From positions 1,798,001-1,862,000 of the forward strand of contig CM037878.1 of assembly GCA_021292165.1 (NCBI GenBank): a stretch of 64,000 nt of DNA. Direction: 5' to 3'. The notes beneath the pieces are model-generated. The model made no database searches. It had not been told where the DNA came from and worked only from the letters and a program-made list of their open reading frames with translations. Each line of letters begins with the position of its first letter. Positions within the stretch are counted from its first letter, which is position 1. The position numbers and the translations under genes are program-made. Source of the DNA: Shinisaurus crocodilurus. Taxonomy: Eukaryota; Chordata; Lepidosauria; Squamata; Shinisauridae. Shown here one piece after another: positions 1 through 10,135 of the stretch.

Positions 1-1200
1 TGCTGCGTCGTGTGAACCCAGTCACTGTCTAAAAGGCCCCAGAGGCCTACACAAATGGATTCCACATCATAGGCTCCAAGTCTGAGTGACCAAACACCAA
101 ACCCACAATCTTTTCTCCACCCTAAAGTGATCAGCACCAAAACCTAAGCTACAATATGTGCCAAACTACAACACATCTTAGTTACAAAAAACTGGCCGTG
201 GTAATTAGGTAGAGATATTCATGCTCTTATGCATATCGCTCTTCTCCGAGTGGTGAGAAGTTCCAGGCGCACAACAGTGCTTAGCCAGGTCTGGCTTCCT
301 TTGGAAGGACATCACTGCAGGCTCGCTGGTGTTTCGTAATATTTGAGTTTATTTACAACTGTGCAGGTTAAGCATAGATGGAGGCAGACAGGTCAAGCAC
401 TCCAACGGAAAGGCAGAAGTCCACTGCTCCCACGCCAGCTCTCCGAGGGAGGCAGCCCAGAATACAGTGACCCCCCCCCCCAATGGAGCTCCCTGCCTTT
501 CCCGCCATCTCCACCCTTTTCTTAGTCTCTGACTCAAATTGTTGTCGTCAAGCTGTTTGGTAGCAGAGCAGGCACTGCCAGCTCTTGTGGCATTTGGCAA
601 CCTTTTGGACATCCCACTTTAAGAAACTGAGCCAGAGCGAAGGCAAGCCAAAGGCACTGGAACCTGGCAGGACAATAGCAACCCATGGCTCAAGGCCACA
701 TATGCAAGGCCGCCAGACCTCTGGCTGCTAATTGGCTTACCAGGCATGCTGGAGCCCTGAAGCGACCTCCCCTGGCCGGGAATGATCTGATCACAGGCCC
801 ACTTGCAAGATCAGGAATTTCCCAACTTTTTGGAAAGGTCGTGATTTTGATTACTAACTTTGGGCAGGGCACCGACTTGATTAGCTTTGCCCACCCTGGC
901 TGGCTCACCCTTTCCGCATTCGTGAGATGAGCCATCCCCACCCTTCGTGAGCACTGAAACGGCTGTTGGCTTGATGTGCAGAGCCTTCCTCTCAGTCTTT
1001 GTGCTCTTGTCCTGCTGGGACTGACATCCACTGCCCCATTGCAGCCTTTGTCTTGACCTTAATGGAACCCAGAGCACCAAACCCTCGGCGTTCCAGTAAA
1101 TCCAGCTGGTGCCATTCTGCTGAAATCACTTTGGTCCTGGTGCTTCCAACCGGCTCCACTTTGCTGCTTCACTTGGTTCCAGTAACCTAAGGCTGAAATC
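1..1200. other. No gene recognised
   Basis: I see no coding pattern, splice-flanked exon or recognisable repeat here. The frames that are open are short and overlap on both strands. A poly-C run lies at about 471-482. This may be unique intergenic DNA or an old repeat I do not know. Confidence 0.4.
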
Positions 1201-1449
1201 ACTTGGCACTTTGGCAGATCCTTTGACAGATCTGCCAAACTTTGGGAGTATTCAAAAAGGGTGTTTTAGGGGGATCAGGGGGATTTCGACTGGGACATAC
1301 TCAGAGGTATGTCCCAGTACAAATCCACCTGCTGTCACCCCACCCCACCCCACCAGACCCCCATTTTTAAGAGACACTGAGTTTTGACAGTCAACGGTTT
1401 CCCTTTAAAAGCGGGGGGTTCACTTTCACAATTTCCCAAGCCCCTAGAG

Positions 1450-1585
1450 CAGGGCTCTCCAACCTTGGGTCCCCAGATGTTGCTGGACTACAGCTCCCAG
1501 CATACCCAGCCAGCATGGCTAATGGCAAGGGATTCTGGGAGCTGTCCTCCAGCAACATCTGGGGACCCAAGGTTGGAGAGCCCTG
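1450..1585. mobile_element. hAT-type palindromic miniature element
   Basis: This 136-bp element is almost entirely an inverted repeat. It starts CAGGGCTCTCCAACC and ends with the complement, GGTTGGAGAGCCCTG. It is flanked by the exact 8-bp direct repeat CCCTAGAG at 1442-1449 and 1586-1593. The CAGGG terminus and 8-bp duplication are hallmarks of the hAT superfamily. It has no coding capacity, so a transposase elsewhere must have moved it. The duplication has TA at its centre, like every other readable copy of this group in the window. Confidence 0.88.
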
Positions 1586-1877
1586 CCCTAGAGGGTTGGA
1601 AGAAAGAGCAAAAGTGGCTCTTCCATGGGCACGAAAGGGGGAGAATGGGAAAAGTTGAGGATCTTGCTGAGAGAGGGTGGGGACGCCCGCTTCTCAGCAC
1701 GAGATCCTTCTTGGCTTGAGTTTGTCTTCACAGATCGGCTTCTCCGACCTGTCAAGAGTAACCCGGGGGAGGGGCAGGATGGTTTTCCAGACTAACCTGG
1801 CAGGAACAGTTTTCAAGGCAAACCGCCCCCCCCCGCACACATTGCCCCAGCTGAGGCTTGAAATCCTCCCATTAGCG

Positions 1878-2012
1878 CAGTGTTCCTCAATCTTGGGTCC
1901 CCAGATGTTTTTGGCCTACAACTCCCAGCATGCCCCAGCCAGCTATGCTGGCTGGGGCATGCTGGGAGTTGTAGGCCAAAAACATCTGGGGACCCAAGGT
2001 TGAGGAACACTG
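1878..2012. mobile_element. hAT-type palindromic miniature element
   Basis: This 135-bp near-perfect palindrome begins CAGTGTTCCTCAATC and ends with the complement. The exact 8-bp direct repeat CATTAGCG flanks it (1870-1877 and 2013-2020). Its arms carry the block CCCCAGATGTTTTTGGCC shared with copies at 20913, 23375, 45762 and 62403. The few differences between arms and the intact duplication suggest a fairly recent insertion. Confidence 0.92.
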
Positions 2013-2290
2013 CATTAGCGTGACTGCGACTGAGCGCATTTGCACGAATGGGACTAAATAAAAAATAAAAAATACTGGGGCAGCCACGGGGAGCCCCTCC
2101 AAGGAGCCACTGGGGCACTTTGACGGGGCAGCTCGAGGCTGCCCGAATGGGGATCGGGAAAGCTGGCTATCAAGCCGGCTTTCGTGATCTCCCCCACACA
2201 GAAAATTTTTTAAAGGGACAAAAGAGCCTCGGTGAGCCGAAACAGCTCAGCATCGCAGCGGGGAGGGAGAGGGGACTCGTGCCCCCTGGG

Positions 2291-3210
2291 ACTGGGAGAC
2301 CGCCTGGAGGAACGAGGGGGGGGGAGCGACGGGGGGGGATCGGAGCCCCCACAGCGAGCCCCATCCCATCTCCCATCGTCTGCTGGGTTCATCGTGGGGA
2401 CTCTGCAGAACACCGCCGCCGCCGCCGCCACGGCACATCCTCATGATGGGGGGGGGGTGACGTGTGAACCCACCCGGTGTGGCAAGCCTCACAGACGCCA
2501 TCGTTCTGCCCCGCTGCTGCCCCAGTACATTTTTTTTTGCCCAGACCTCCCAGATTCTGGCTACCTTGGTCCCTGCAGACACTCACACACGCTGCATCCT
2601 CTTTTTAAACGGACCTTCGTCTGCGGTCAAGCCAATCTCTCCAGAGCACAATATAATACAACAAAGATCTGGAAGAGGGACCAACAGAGGCTGCCCCCAA
2701 GGCGCCGGAAAGGGGGCAGAGTGAAAGAGCTGCTGGTCACCACCACTGCGATGTCTCCTTCTGCCCCAGGGAGCGCGCACCACGGTGGGTCCTGACCCAC
2801 AGCCTGCTCTTGTACGAGGCCAAAGCCACGTGCCTCCTGCTCTCGCAGGCCTGCCCCGAACCTTTCGCGCTCCCTTTCCGTCTCTTCCCGAGTAGCATGA
2901 GGGCCCTGACTGGCCTAACTCCGACCTCCGCAACCCAGTTCAGCCTGGACAATCCACATGTGTCTGTGCACCACAACCCTAATTTAGCCACCAAACACCA
3001 TTCGAACCCAGTGGACGGACCTTCATACCCTCCATTTTGCTACTGTGTTCAGTGTTTTACTCTGCTTGTTTGTCTTCATCATCTATGAACTAATCATTGA
3101 TATTTTTAGACTTCTGCTGTAATTATCCTTTTACCACCTAATTGCCCCAAACTAATTATTGTATATTATGAATTCTTGTGTGCTTAATACAAATTTCCTC
3201 TTTTTGAAGA
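2291..3210. other. GC-rich stretch without a recognised gene
   Basis: The sequence is GC-rich with G and C runs and a CCG trinucleotide run at about 2411-2429. Open frames occur on both strands, as expected from base composition, and none shows a known domain. From about 2990 onward the base composition becomes AT-rich. Confidence 0.4.
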
Positions 3211-3214
3211 AACC

Positions 3215-3222
3215 TGTGTGTA

Positions 3223-3283
<61 letters not shown>
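3215..3283. repeat. (TG)n(AG)n microsatellite
   Basis: A short TG tract runs directly into an uninterrupted AG tract of about 25 units. The serine-leucine reading frames on the minus strand are products of this tract. Confidence 0.95.
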
Positions 3284-3287
<4 letters not shown>

Positions 3288-4204
3288 TCTGCCAAGACGT
3301 GTTATTGCCACGGTTGAAAGGCCCGTTAACGAATGCATGTCTCAGAAGGTGCACAAGTTTGTACACGTGTCTAGAGAGCACACTGGGTAACACTGTTGTG
3401 TTGTGATATGTATCACATTCACAAGCTGGAGCACACTGTTGACAACATGGAAGGAACAGAATGGCGGTAAACAAGTTTGTTGTGTCTTTCTAGAATCTCG
3501 TGCTCTTGCAGGGGTTACTAGAGTGTGTGGGAAACAGTATGAGCCTGTCACATGGTTTATGCTTTCTGGTGACGTACTAACTTGTTTTTCTGTCTGGAGC
3601 CATTTTAGAGAGGAGCAAGACTGTTCTCTCTCTTCACTCTTTTCTTCTGACTTTTGCTTGCTGGACTTATGCAACCATGTAGTCTTGCTGGGTGGAGTAA
3701 AGCCAACCTTGCTCCACTGGAATAAATGCTTGCTATGCATTGTACTCTGCACATGGACTGTAACTAGGGATGTATACTCTGTAGAATATTACTTGCTAAA
3801 GTAAATAAACAAGTAGAATAGACCTGTGGAGTTACAGAGTTATTTCCTTGCTACATGGAATCTACAAACCGGGGGAGCTGGCAGCTGGAGTCAGATTACA
3901 GGAGCTGGCTCTGGCTGGCTGTTTGCAACCGAAACGCTGCACGCTGCGCAGAGAGGGAGAGAAAGATCTGAACTTCTGTGTGTGGATTTATGGGTGTCTC
4001 CACACGGGAACAGGATTTTTTAATCTCCCATCTCGCACACACTGGGATCTGCTGTCACTCACGCGCCATCATGTTGTTCTCTGCCCATAGCTTGCCCGCC
4101 CGCCCCCTTGCCAACCATCTCTCCCTCCCTCTGCTCTCTCCCCATTGTCGACCCTTAGACTGCAGGTTCCTCGGGGCGGTGTCCTGCCTGCCTGTTTGCT
4201 TATG
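3284..4204. other. No gene; possible solo LTR inside
   Basis: Between about 3385 and 3860 the sequence has an LTR-like look: two AATAAA signals (near 3720 and 3803), no coding pattern, and TG and CA near the edges. I could not find a target duplication, a primer binding site or a partner LTR, so the LTR reading is weak. The rest shows nothing I recognise. Confidence 0.2.
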
Positions 4205-4390
4205 TATGAAGCGGCAGTAAGGACATCAGAAGAGCCGGAGGCTGGATCAGGCCCAGGGTCCAGCTCGTCCAGCATTCTGCCCACACACTGGCTGGCCAGC
4301 TGCCCACGGGAAGCCCGCAAGCAGGAGAGGAAGGCAACAGCGTCCTCCCACCCCTCGCCCCCTTCATCTTCCCCAGCAACCGGCACACTG
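4205..4390 (-). mobile_element. CR1-like LINE 3' fragment
   Basis: The plus strand reads GAAGAGCC...GGCTGGATCAGG...CCAGCATTCTGCCCACAC, which is the complement of the 3' untranslated end of the LINE at 51745-52160. It is a degenerate, 5'-truncated copy with no coding part. Confidence 0.7.
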
Positions 4391-4583
4391 GACCTCACGC
4401 CCGCCCGCCCGCCACGACCAGTAGCCGCTGACAGCTCTGTCTGTCCTCCCCAATGAAGGTCACTGCTGGTGGGCATGGTATAAACAAGGAGCCTTCACTC
4501 TCGGAACCCCACTCAGCCTAGGACTCTTACTGGGAATGCCGCATGCCAGTTTCAAACAACAAGCAAGCAAAGCTTCCCTACAG

Positions 4584-4960
4584 CAGTGCTTCTCAATTAT
4601 TTTCTGTCATGCCCCCCCTAGGAAGAAGAAAACATTTCGCGCCCCCCCTAGGAAGAAGAAAACATTTCGCGCCCCCCGCGCGACTGTAAATAGTATCATT
4701 TGTCTATAAAATTGTTATAAGTACACCTCTGCATAACACTGTATCCTTATTAACGTATAAGAGAATAAAAAAAGAAAGAAATGTGGATCAATTTACAACA
4801 AAGAATAGCTTTATTAACTGTAGCAGAAAAGATTTAAAGGAGCACAGGATTTAAAGGAACACAATATTAAAAAAAACTTTTAACTGAGGTCAAACGAGCC
4901 CCCCTTTACGGAGCCTCGCGCCCCCCCTGGGGGCCCCGCCCCACTATTTGAGAAGCACTG
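4584..4960. mobile_element. hAT-type non-autonomous element, 377 bp
   Basis: The ends CAGTGCTTCTCAA and TTGAGAAGCACTG are inverted repeats, and the exact 8-bp direct repeat CCCTACAG flanks the element (4576-4583 and 4961-4968). A second copy in opposite orientation lies at 20448-20795. Near the left end a unit of about 31 bp containing AGGAAGAAGAAAACATTTCGC is tandemly duplicated (about 4613-4675), while the 20-kb copy has one unit. The AT-rich interior has no open frame. Confidence 0.9.
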
Positions 4961-4984
4961 CCCTACAGAGAGACCTGGTGAAAG

Positions 4985-5080
4985 GTTTCCTGCTTGCCAG
5001 GGGGAGGGGCTGCTGGCTGGGGGACTATGGGAGTTGTAGTCCAACACATCTGGAGGGAGCTGGGTTGGGGAAGGCTGGTT
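4985..5080. mobile_element. Half of a hAT-like palindromic element
   Basis: The block GGGAGTTGTAGTCCAACACA followed by TCTGGAGGGAGCTGGGTTGG resembles the right arm of the elements at 22772-22908 and 36686-36792. No left arm or target duplication is visible. Confidence 0.5.
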
Positions 5081-6420
5081 GAAGAGGTGGACACAGATCG
5101 CTGCCTGGCTAGACCAAAGAGTTCCTCATTCCTGTGATTCTTGGTTATAGTATAAATGTGGAGCCTGAGACACACAGGGGCCCACCCCTTCCCAGAGAAG
5201 ATTTACTGATGTATTACCGTACTTCTTTCTCGAACGCAGGAAGGTGCCTCGAGCAGGTCAGCCTCTTCGTCCATCCAGCCCAGCCTTGTCTTCTACACAG
5301 CCAGCTGTTCCTGTTCACTGGGGTCCCGGCCAGAGAGAGACCCTAACCCATCACCAGCTCCTACCCAAGATCCTTTTCAAGCTGTCTGGCAATGTCAGGG
5401 GACCTTCGGCAGGCAAAGTACATGCACTGCTCCTGAGATACCATCCTGCCCAGTAAATTGGACTTTTCTGTCCCGCCTGTTCTATACACTAATATATTCA
5501 AAGCAGCTTTCAGACCAAAAAAAAAAGGGGGGGGGAGCAGTCAATAACAATAAAATAATAAAGCCATTTATGACATGGTTAAAAGTGGCAGGAGCAGTAG
5601 AATCCTTAAGAAAAAAAGGACTGCAAGAAGGCCTGCTGAAATAAAACTAGCTTTGCCGCTTGCTGCAGGCCTTTCTTGAGAGCCTTTCTTGTACTCCAAA
5701 TTGTGGGCACCACCACCGAAAAGGCCCCGTCTAGTGCCTCCTTGCCATACTTCCCAACAGTGGAGTCATCTGGAGAAGGGCCTCAGAGAGGCAGCATGAA
5801 GGTCTTGGGTGGGCTCAGTGCAAAGTCGCAACTCTTCTGGCCCATTGCCCATGGACCAGCACATATTTTACTCACCCTGGGAAGATCCCTGAAGTTAGGC
5901 TACAGCCAAGGCTGCAACACCTAAGAGAGCCCGCCCAGCCCACCTTCATAGATTTGCTAGCAAAACCCAAAGTAAGGTCTCTCTCAAGACCTTAAGGGAT
6001 TTTGCACAGACACCGATCTCAGGCCATTCATAGGTGATAACAAGCATCGTACATTGAAACTGGAAGCTAATCCATAGGCAGTGCAGGAGAGATGATGGGA
6101 CATCTGTTTATTTCGGCTTGTGAAGGAGAAGTCCTAGCTGGGACAAGGATGCTTCTTTCCTAGGGGGAGGGTGGGGCGCCTTTAGGCAAATGGAGTCTTG
6201 TTAGGTTTAGGCCAATTTTCCAAGGCCAGTGGCAGCCCAGTCACCTGATGGGACATGGCCTGCTGCTTGTCCATCCAGGGCATCAGTCTCTGTTCCGGAT
6301 AGTTTAATAGCTCCTTCCCTTTGCATAAGCTGCCCTTTGGTCTTTCAGGACTTGCTGACCTATTGACTTTCTTTCTGTCCTTTGCATAAAGAGCTGAGCT
6401 ATGCGGACCAAGTAAAACCT
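5081..6420. other. No gene; possible degenerate LINE traces
   Basis: A LINE-tail-like segment may lie at about 5448-5600, and 5690-5890 may be a degenerate reverse-strand LINE C-terminus. Neither can be aligned with confidence. A short A/G homopolymer run lies at 5516-5535. Confidence 0.3.
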
Positions 6421-6423
6421 CTC

Positions 6424-6935
6424 CAGTGGATTTATTTATTTATTTATTTCTTATATTTATTAATCGCCCATCTGGCCGGTCACCCGGCCACCCTGGGCGA
6501 TGTACAATTAAAATACAATAAAACAATACAATAAAATATAATAATAATTAAAACAATATAAAAAGTTCTTTTAAAAACCTAACCCACCCCATATTCCCGC
6601 CTGAACAGCCATGTTTTTAATGCACGGCGGAAGCTCATCACGGAGGGGGCATGGCGAAGGTCACTAGGGAGGGAGTTCCATAATGTGGGGGCCGCCACAG
6701 AGAAGGCCCTCTTCCTAGTCCCCACCAGCCTGGCTGCTCTGGCTGATGGGATAAGGAGAAGGCCGTCCGTGGCAGACCTTGTTGAGCGGCCTACTTGATG
6801 TTGCTGGAGGCGCTCCTTGAGATAAGCTGGGCCGGAGCCGTGTAGGGTTTTAAAGGTCAAAACCAACACCTTGAATTCGGCTCGGCAAGCAACTGGTAGC
6901 CAGTGCAACTCATTAAGCACTGGCGTGATGGATTG
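6424..6935 (-). mobile_element. L2-type LINE, 3' end with ORF2 C-terminus
   Basis: Reading the minus strand, an uninterrupted frame (6920 down to 6579) gives the C-terminus of an L2-like reverse transcriptase polyprotein. Hallmarks are LHWLPV, LTFKTLHG, YLKERL, RAFSVAAPTLWNSLP, LKTWLF and a terminal REYGVG. A short 3' untranslated region with GATGGGCGATTAATAAAT follows and ends in an ATTT/AAAT tail at 6427-6460. The endonuclease and catalytic reverse transcriptase parts are absent, the usual 5' truncation of reverse-transcribed insertions. Related copies lie at 24640-24965 and 39717-40094. Confidence 0.85.
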
Positions 6936-7086
6936 CAGACTTCTAGAGCCAGGGCTAGAAAAGCTTACAGCGCTGGCTCACCTGGGCATCTAGGAAAGAG
7001 CTGCCATCAGAGATCCTAATCTAGCAGCTGAGAATGTTGATGCCGGAACAGAGGGAGAAGATGCAGTTTCTCTGGTCCAGCTAAGG

Positions 7087-7174
7087 CAGTGTTCTCCAAC
7101 CCAGCTACGCTGGCTGGGGCATGCTGGGAGTTGTAGGCCAAGAACATCTGGGGACCCAAGGTTGGAGAGCCCTG
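7087..7174. mobile_element. hAT-type miniature element with deleted left arm
   Basis: The exact 8-bp repeat AGCTAAGG flanks the element (7079-7086 and 7175-7182), so both ends are original. The left arm keeps only CAGTGTTCTCCAACC before jumping to the central CAGCTACGCTGGCTGGGG. About 50 bp of the left arm is therefore missing compared with the 135-bp copies. The right end is of the AGAGCCCTG type while the left is of the CAGTGTT type, so the two termini come from different subfamily variants. Confidence 0.85.
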
Positions 7175-7599
7175 AGCTAAGGCCTGGTGCTGCCACAGCT
7201 CGCCGCCCCATTTCGTCCATTCCCTAATTTGATGGCAGCCAGGCCCCTTCTACATCTTTCCTTCCCAGAAGCCCAGAGGTATGGACTGGCCTGGGTTTTC
7301 TACCTTTGACATGGACTTTATATTGCTTATTGGTTCCCTCGCTGGCCGCTCGGCAGATTTCAGAAAGGCAGGGCAAGTGGTCCATTGGGTAGGTGCAGCT
7401 GCATTCCGAGAAAACGTCCTTCCCCATTGAGACGTTCTTAATTTTGGATCATGATTATTTTTTAACAAATTTCTTTCGAAATGCCAGTGCAGTGGTCCTC
7501 TTTGTGGCAGTGCAACGGAATCTTTTTCCTCAGCCCAAACTTGAAGTGGGTTTTTGATTCACACCAGTCAGAAATACAGTTGAGTGAAATGCTGTGGAA

Positions 7600-7990
7600 A
7601 GGGGGCCTGAGTTGTCTGCATGTTAATTTCCCTCATTAAGATCAATTGATGTTTTTTATGCCTTTTCACTGAGAGCGAGAGGGGGAAATATCCTGTCTAT
7701 CGATTCCCAGGCATTGGAGAGATGACTAATAGGGTGAAATGTCCAACGCGAGTTCTTTGTGGGTCTTGTGAGAGCTGCCAGCCAAGGAAACGTAGATGCA
7801 TACAGAGGTTGTGATTATGGTAATGAGGCACTAAATTAGCGCATTACACGCCCCATTAAGTACGACTGTGCCAAACCTGAAAGTACTAATAAATTTTGTT
7901 TCTAGGGTCAGGAATAATTAAATGATGGATCCTCTGCCATTACTTAGCCTGAAAATTAAAGTTTGACAGCTGCTTGTCTATTCCAATTTG
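7600..7990. promoter_or_regulatory. Candidate conserved non-coding element
   Basis: This is a low-repeat stretch with no coding pattern but with clustered homeodomain-like sites: CATTAAG, AAATTAGCGCATTA, CCCCATTAAG and GAATAATTAAATGATGG. The composition is typical of developmental enhancers in gene deserts. This is inference from composition only. Confidence 0.25.
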
Positions 7991-8249
7991 CTTAAATGGC
8001 ATCCTTCCATCTGAAGGGCTGGACCTAGGCTGGGAGGTGCATTTTCTCCTGCAGCTTCCCAAAGAGTCATTTGCTGCTGCGGTTTGAAGGATCCGACTCA
8101 AGGGCCACCAACATTGCCCCCCGCTCATTGTGCTGAGACCGGGCCCTTCATGGGCTGGATGATGGAGCGGGTTGAGGCGAGGGTCCCTTCCATGGCCTAC
8201 TATGATACACATCTATTCTGAGCCCGATATTAAGGGAGAAGGAACCATT

Positions 8250-8415
8250 TGGCATTATTTTTAAATAATGTTGCTAAGCATTTCTACAGCGTTCATGTGG
8301 AAAGTACTTTACAAACCTTATTGCTCCAACCAAACCTCTATGGACTCAGTCAAGATTATTCCCGCTTTGCAGATGGGAAACTGAGGCTGGGAGAGAATAA
8401 CGTTATTTTTCACAG
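8250..8415 (+). mobile_element. MIR-like (CORE-SINE) fragment
   Basis: The segment runs AGTACTTTACAAACC then GCAGATGGGAAACTGAGGC then GGGAGAG. This is the order and orientation of the MIR core and its downstream region. The divergence and lack of ends mark it as an ancient amniote-wide SINE rather than a lineage-specific one. Confidence 0.65.
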
Positions 8416-9135
8416 AGTAAGCATGGTGTAAGAATTATAAACAAATGGCATAAAACAATGCAGCCTCAGCACAATTTTTGGTGGAAAGGCAAGATATAAA
8501 TCTAGCTATCATCAGCATGGATACTAGGATAGTTTTGAAATGCAAGCATCATACAGTTGGGAGGGTTTGCTGCAGTCTTTCTCCACCTGGATCGTTCATT
8601 CTTTCTGGGCCTGCTTCACATCTATTTCAGACAGTGCAGGGTTTACACAACACCACATGCTTCTCAGGCCTCTCTTGTTGGCCTGTTTCTTGATTTTGTG
8701 TCCAGATTTTGAAATGTGCACCTATTCCTGATACTGGAAATTTTAAACAGAGTCCAGCACTTAAATTCTGATTACCGGTAGTTAATATTAGAAAACATAA
8801 TGGAATGTTGCAGGGCAGGTGCAGTAATAATATATTGCGTTAGATACTGATCTACATTGTGCAAGAAGGTATTCAGTGACACAGTTTCAATTTCCTCGCC
8901 ACTTCCCCCCCCCACCCCCCCATATTATTTAGTCTTTGGAGAAAAATGGGGAGAAATCCCTAAAAAAATTCCCCAAACACAACATGCACATCCCCTTTGG
9001 GCCTTTATCACTTGCCATAAGGAGAGAGAAGTCGGGATTCTTGTAAAAAGATTCAGTGAGATTTTTCATATGGTACCCTTAAGAGCTCCAATTTTTGTTA
9101 ACCATTAGATGTGTACCCATGGCCAGAGATAACCA
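8416..9135. other. No gene recognised
   Basis: There is no coding domain, repeat hallmark or splice-flanked exon. A poly-C stretch occurs at about 8906-8920. Confidence 0.4.
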
Positions 9136-9141
9136 GTGGAA

Positions 9142-10135
9142 TATAGTTACAGAATGGGGGACACTTGGCTCAACAATACTACAAGTGAGAAGGATCTTGG
9201 AATTGTGGTAGATTACAAACTGAATATGAGCCAGCAATGCGATGTGGCTGCAAAGAAGGCAAATGCAATTTTGGGCTGTATTAATAGAAGTATAGCTTCC
9301 AAATCGCGGGAAGTGATAATTCCCCTTTACTCGGCACTGGTTAGGCCTCATCTTGAGTACTGCGTCCAGTTCTGGGCACCACACTTTAAGAAGGACGTAG
9401 ACAAACTGGAGAGGGTTCAGAGGAGGGCAACAAGGATGATAAAGGGACTGGAAACAAGGCCCTATGAGGAGAGACTGAAAGAACTGGGCATGTTTAGCCT
9501 TCAGAAGAGGAGACTGAGGGGAGATATGATCGCACTCTTCCAGTATTTGAAGGGATGTCACACAGAGGAGGGCAAAGATCTCTTCTCGATCATCCCAGTT
9601 TGCAGGACACGGAATAATGGGCTCAAGTTACAGGAACCTAGATTCCACCTAAACATCAGGAAAAATTTCCTGACTGTCAGAGCAATAAGACAATGGAACC
9701 AACTACCTAGGGAGGTGGTGGGCTCTCCCACTCTGGAGGCATTCAAGGTGCAGCTGGACAGACATCTGTCAGAGATGCTTTGACCTGGATTCCTGCATTG
9801 AGCAGGGGGTTGGACTCGATGGCCTTGTAGGCCCCTTCGATGGCCTTGTAGGAACCTAGATTCCACCTAAACATCAGGAAAAATTTCCTGACTGTCAGAG
9901 CAATAAGACAATGGAATCAACTACCTAGGGAGGTGGTGGGCTCTCCCACTCTGGAGGCATTCAAGGTGCAGCTGGACAGACATCTGTCAGAGATGCTTTG
10001 ACCTAGATTCCTGCATTGAGCAGGGGGTTGGACTCGATGGCCTTGTGGGCCCCTTCCAACTCTACTTTTCTATGATTCTATTATTGATTCCAACTCTACT
10101 TTTCTATGATTCTATGATTCTATGAATCTGATCCA
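9142..10135 (+). mobile_element. CR1 LINE, 3' end with tandemly repeated terminus
   Basis: The frame to 9783 encodes the ORF2 C-terminus of a CR1 LINE. Hallmarks are [46 protein letters not shown] and [12 protein letters not shown]. The copy is 5'-truncated before the reverse transcriptase catalytic box. After the stop and the usual GAGCAGGGGGTTGGACTCGA untranslated region, the sequence jumps at 9850/9851 back to the GGAACCTAGATTCCACC segment and repeats about 210 bp. A further short repeat of CCAACTCTACTTTTCTATG follows at 10088-10106, then the ATTCTATG octamers. Confidence 0.93.

Larger units (their letters stand above)
1205..2290 (+). repeat. Unclassified hairpin-rich repeat, copy 1
   Basis: The segment shares ordered blocks with 33885-34500. 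These are a central hairpin with ACTGGGACATAC arms (1290-1319), a CACTTT...CCTAG block (1421-1449), a GAGGATCTTGCTG block near 1660, and a GAAAGCTGGC / GCCGGCTTTC hairpin (2158-2187). A GTGAGCCGAAACAGCTC block follows at 2232-2250. A separate TTTGGCAGATC / GATCTGCCAAA hairpin lies at about 1211-1239. No protein is encoded. The organisation suggests a non-autonomous DNA element, but I could not define its ends or a target duplication. Two hAT miniature elements have inserted into it. Confidence 0.5.

Noticed and set aside
2232..2795. Long plus-strand open frame (187 codons)
   Set aside because: GC-rich low-complexity composition, overlapping open frames on both strands, no domain, and partly inside the hairpin-rich repeat.
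3184..3474. Serine/leucine-repeat protein on the minus strand
   Set aside because: It is the translation of a (TG)n(AG)n microsatellite.
3385..3860. Solo LTR of an endogenous retroelement
   Set aside because: LTR-like look with AATAAA signals, but no target duplication, partner LTR, primer site or internal genes. Too weak to call.
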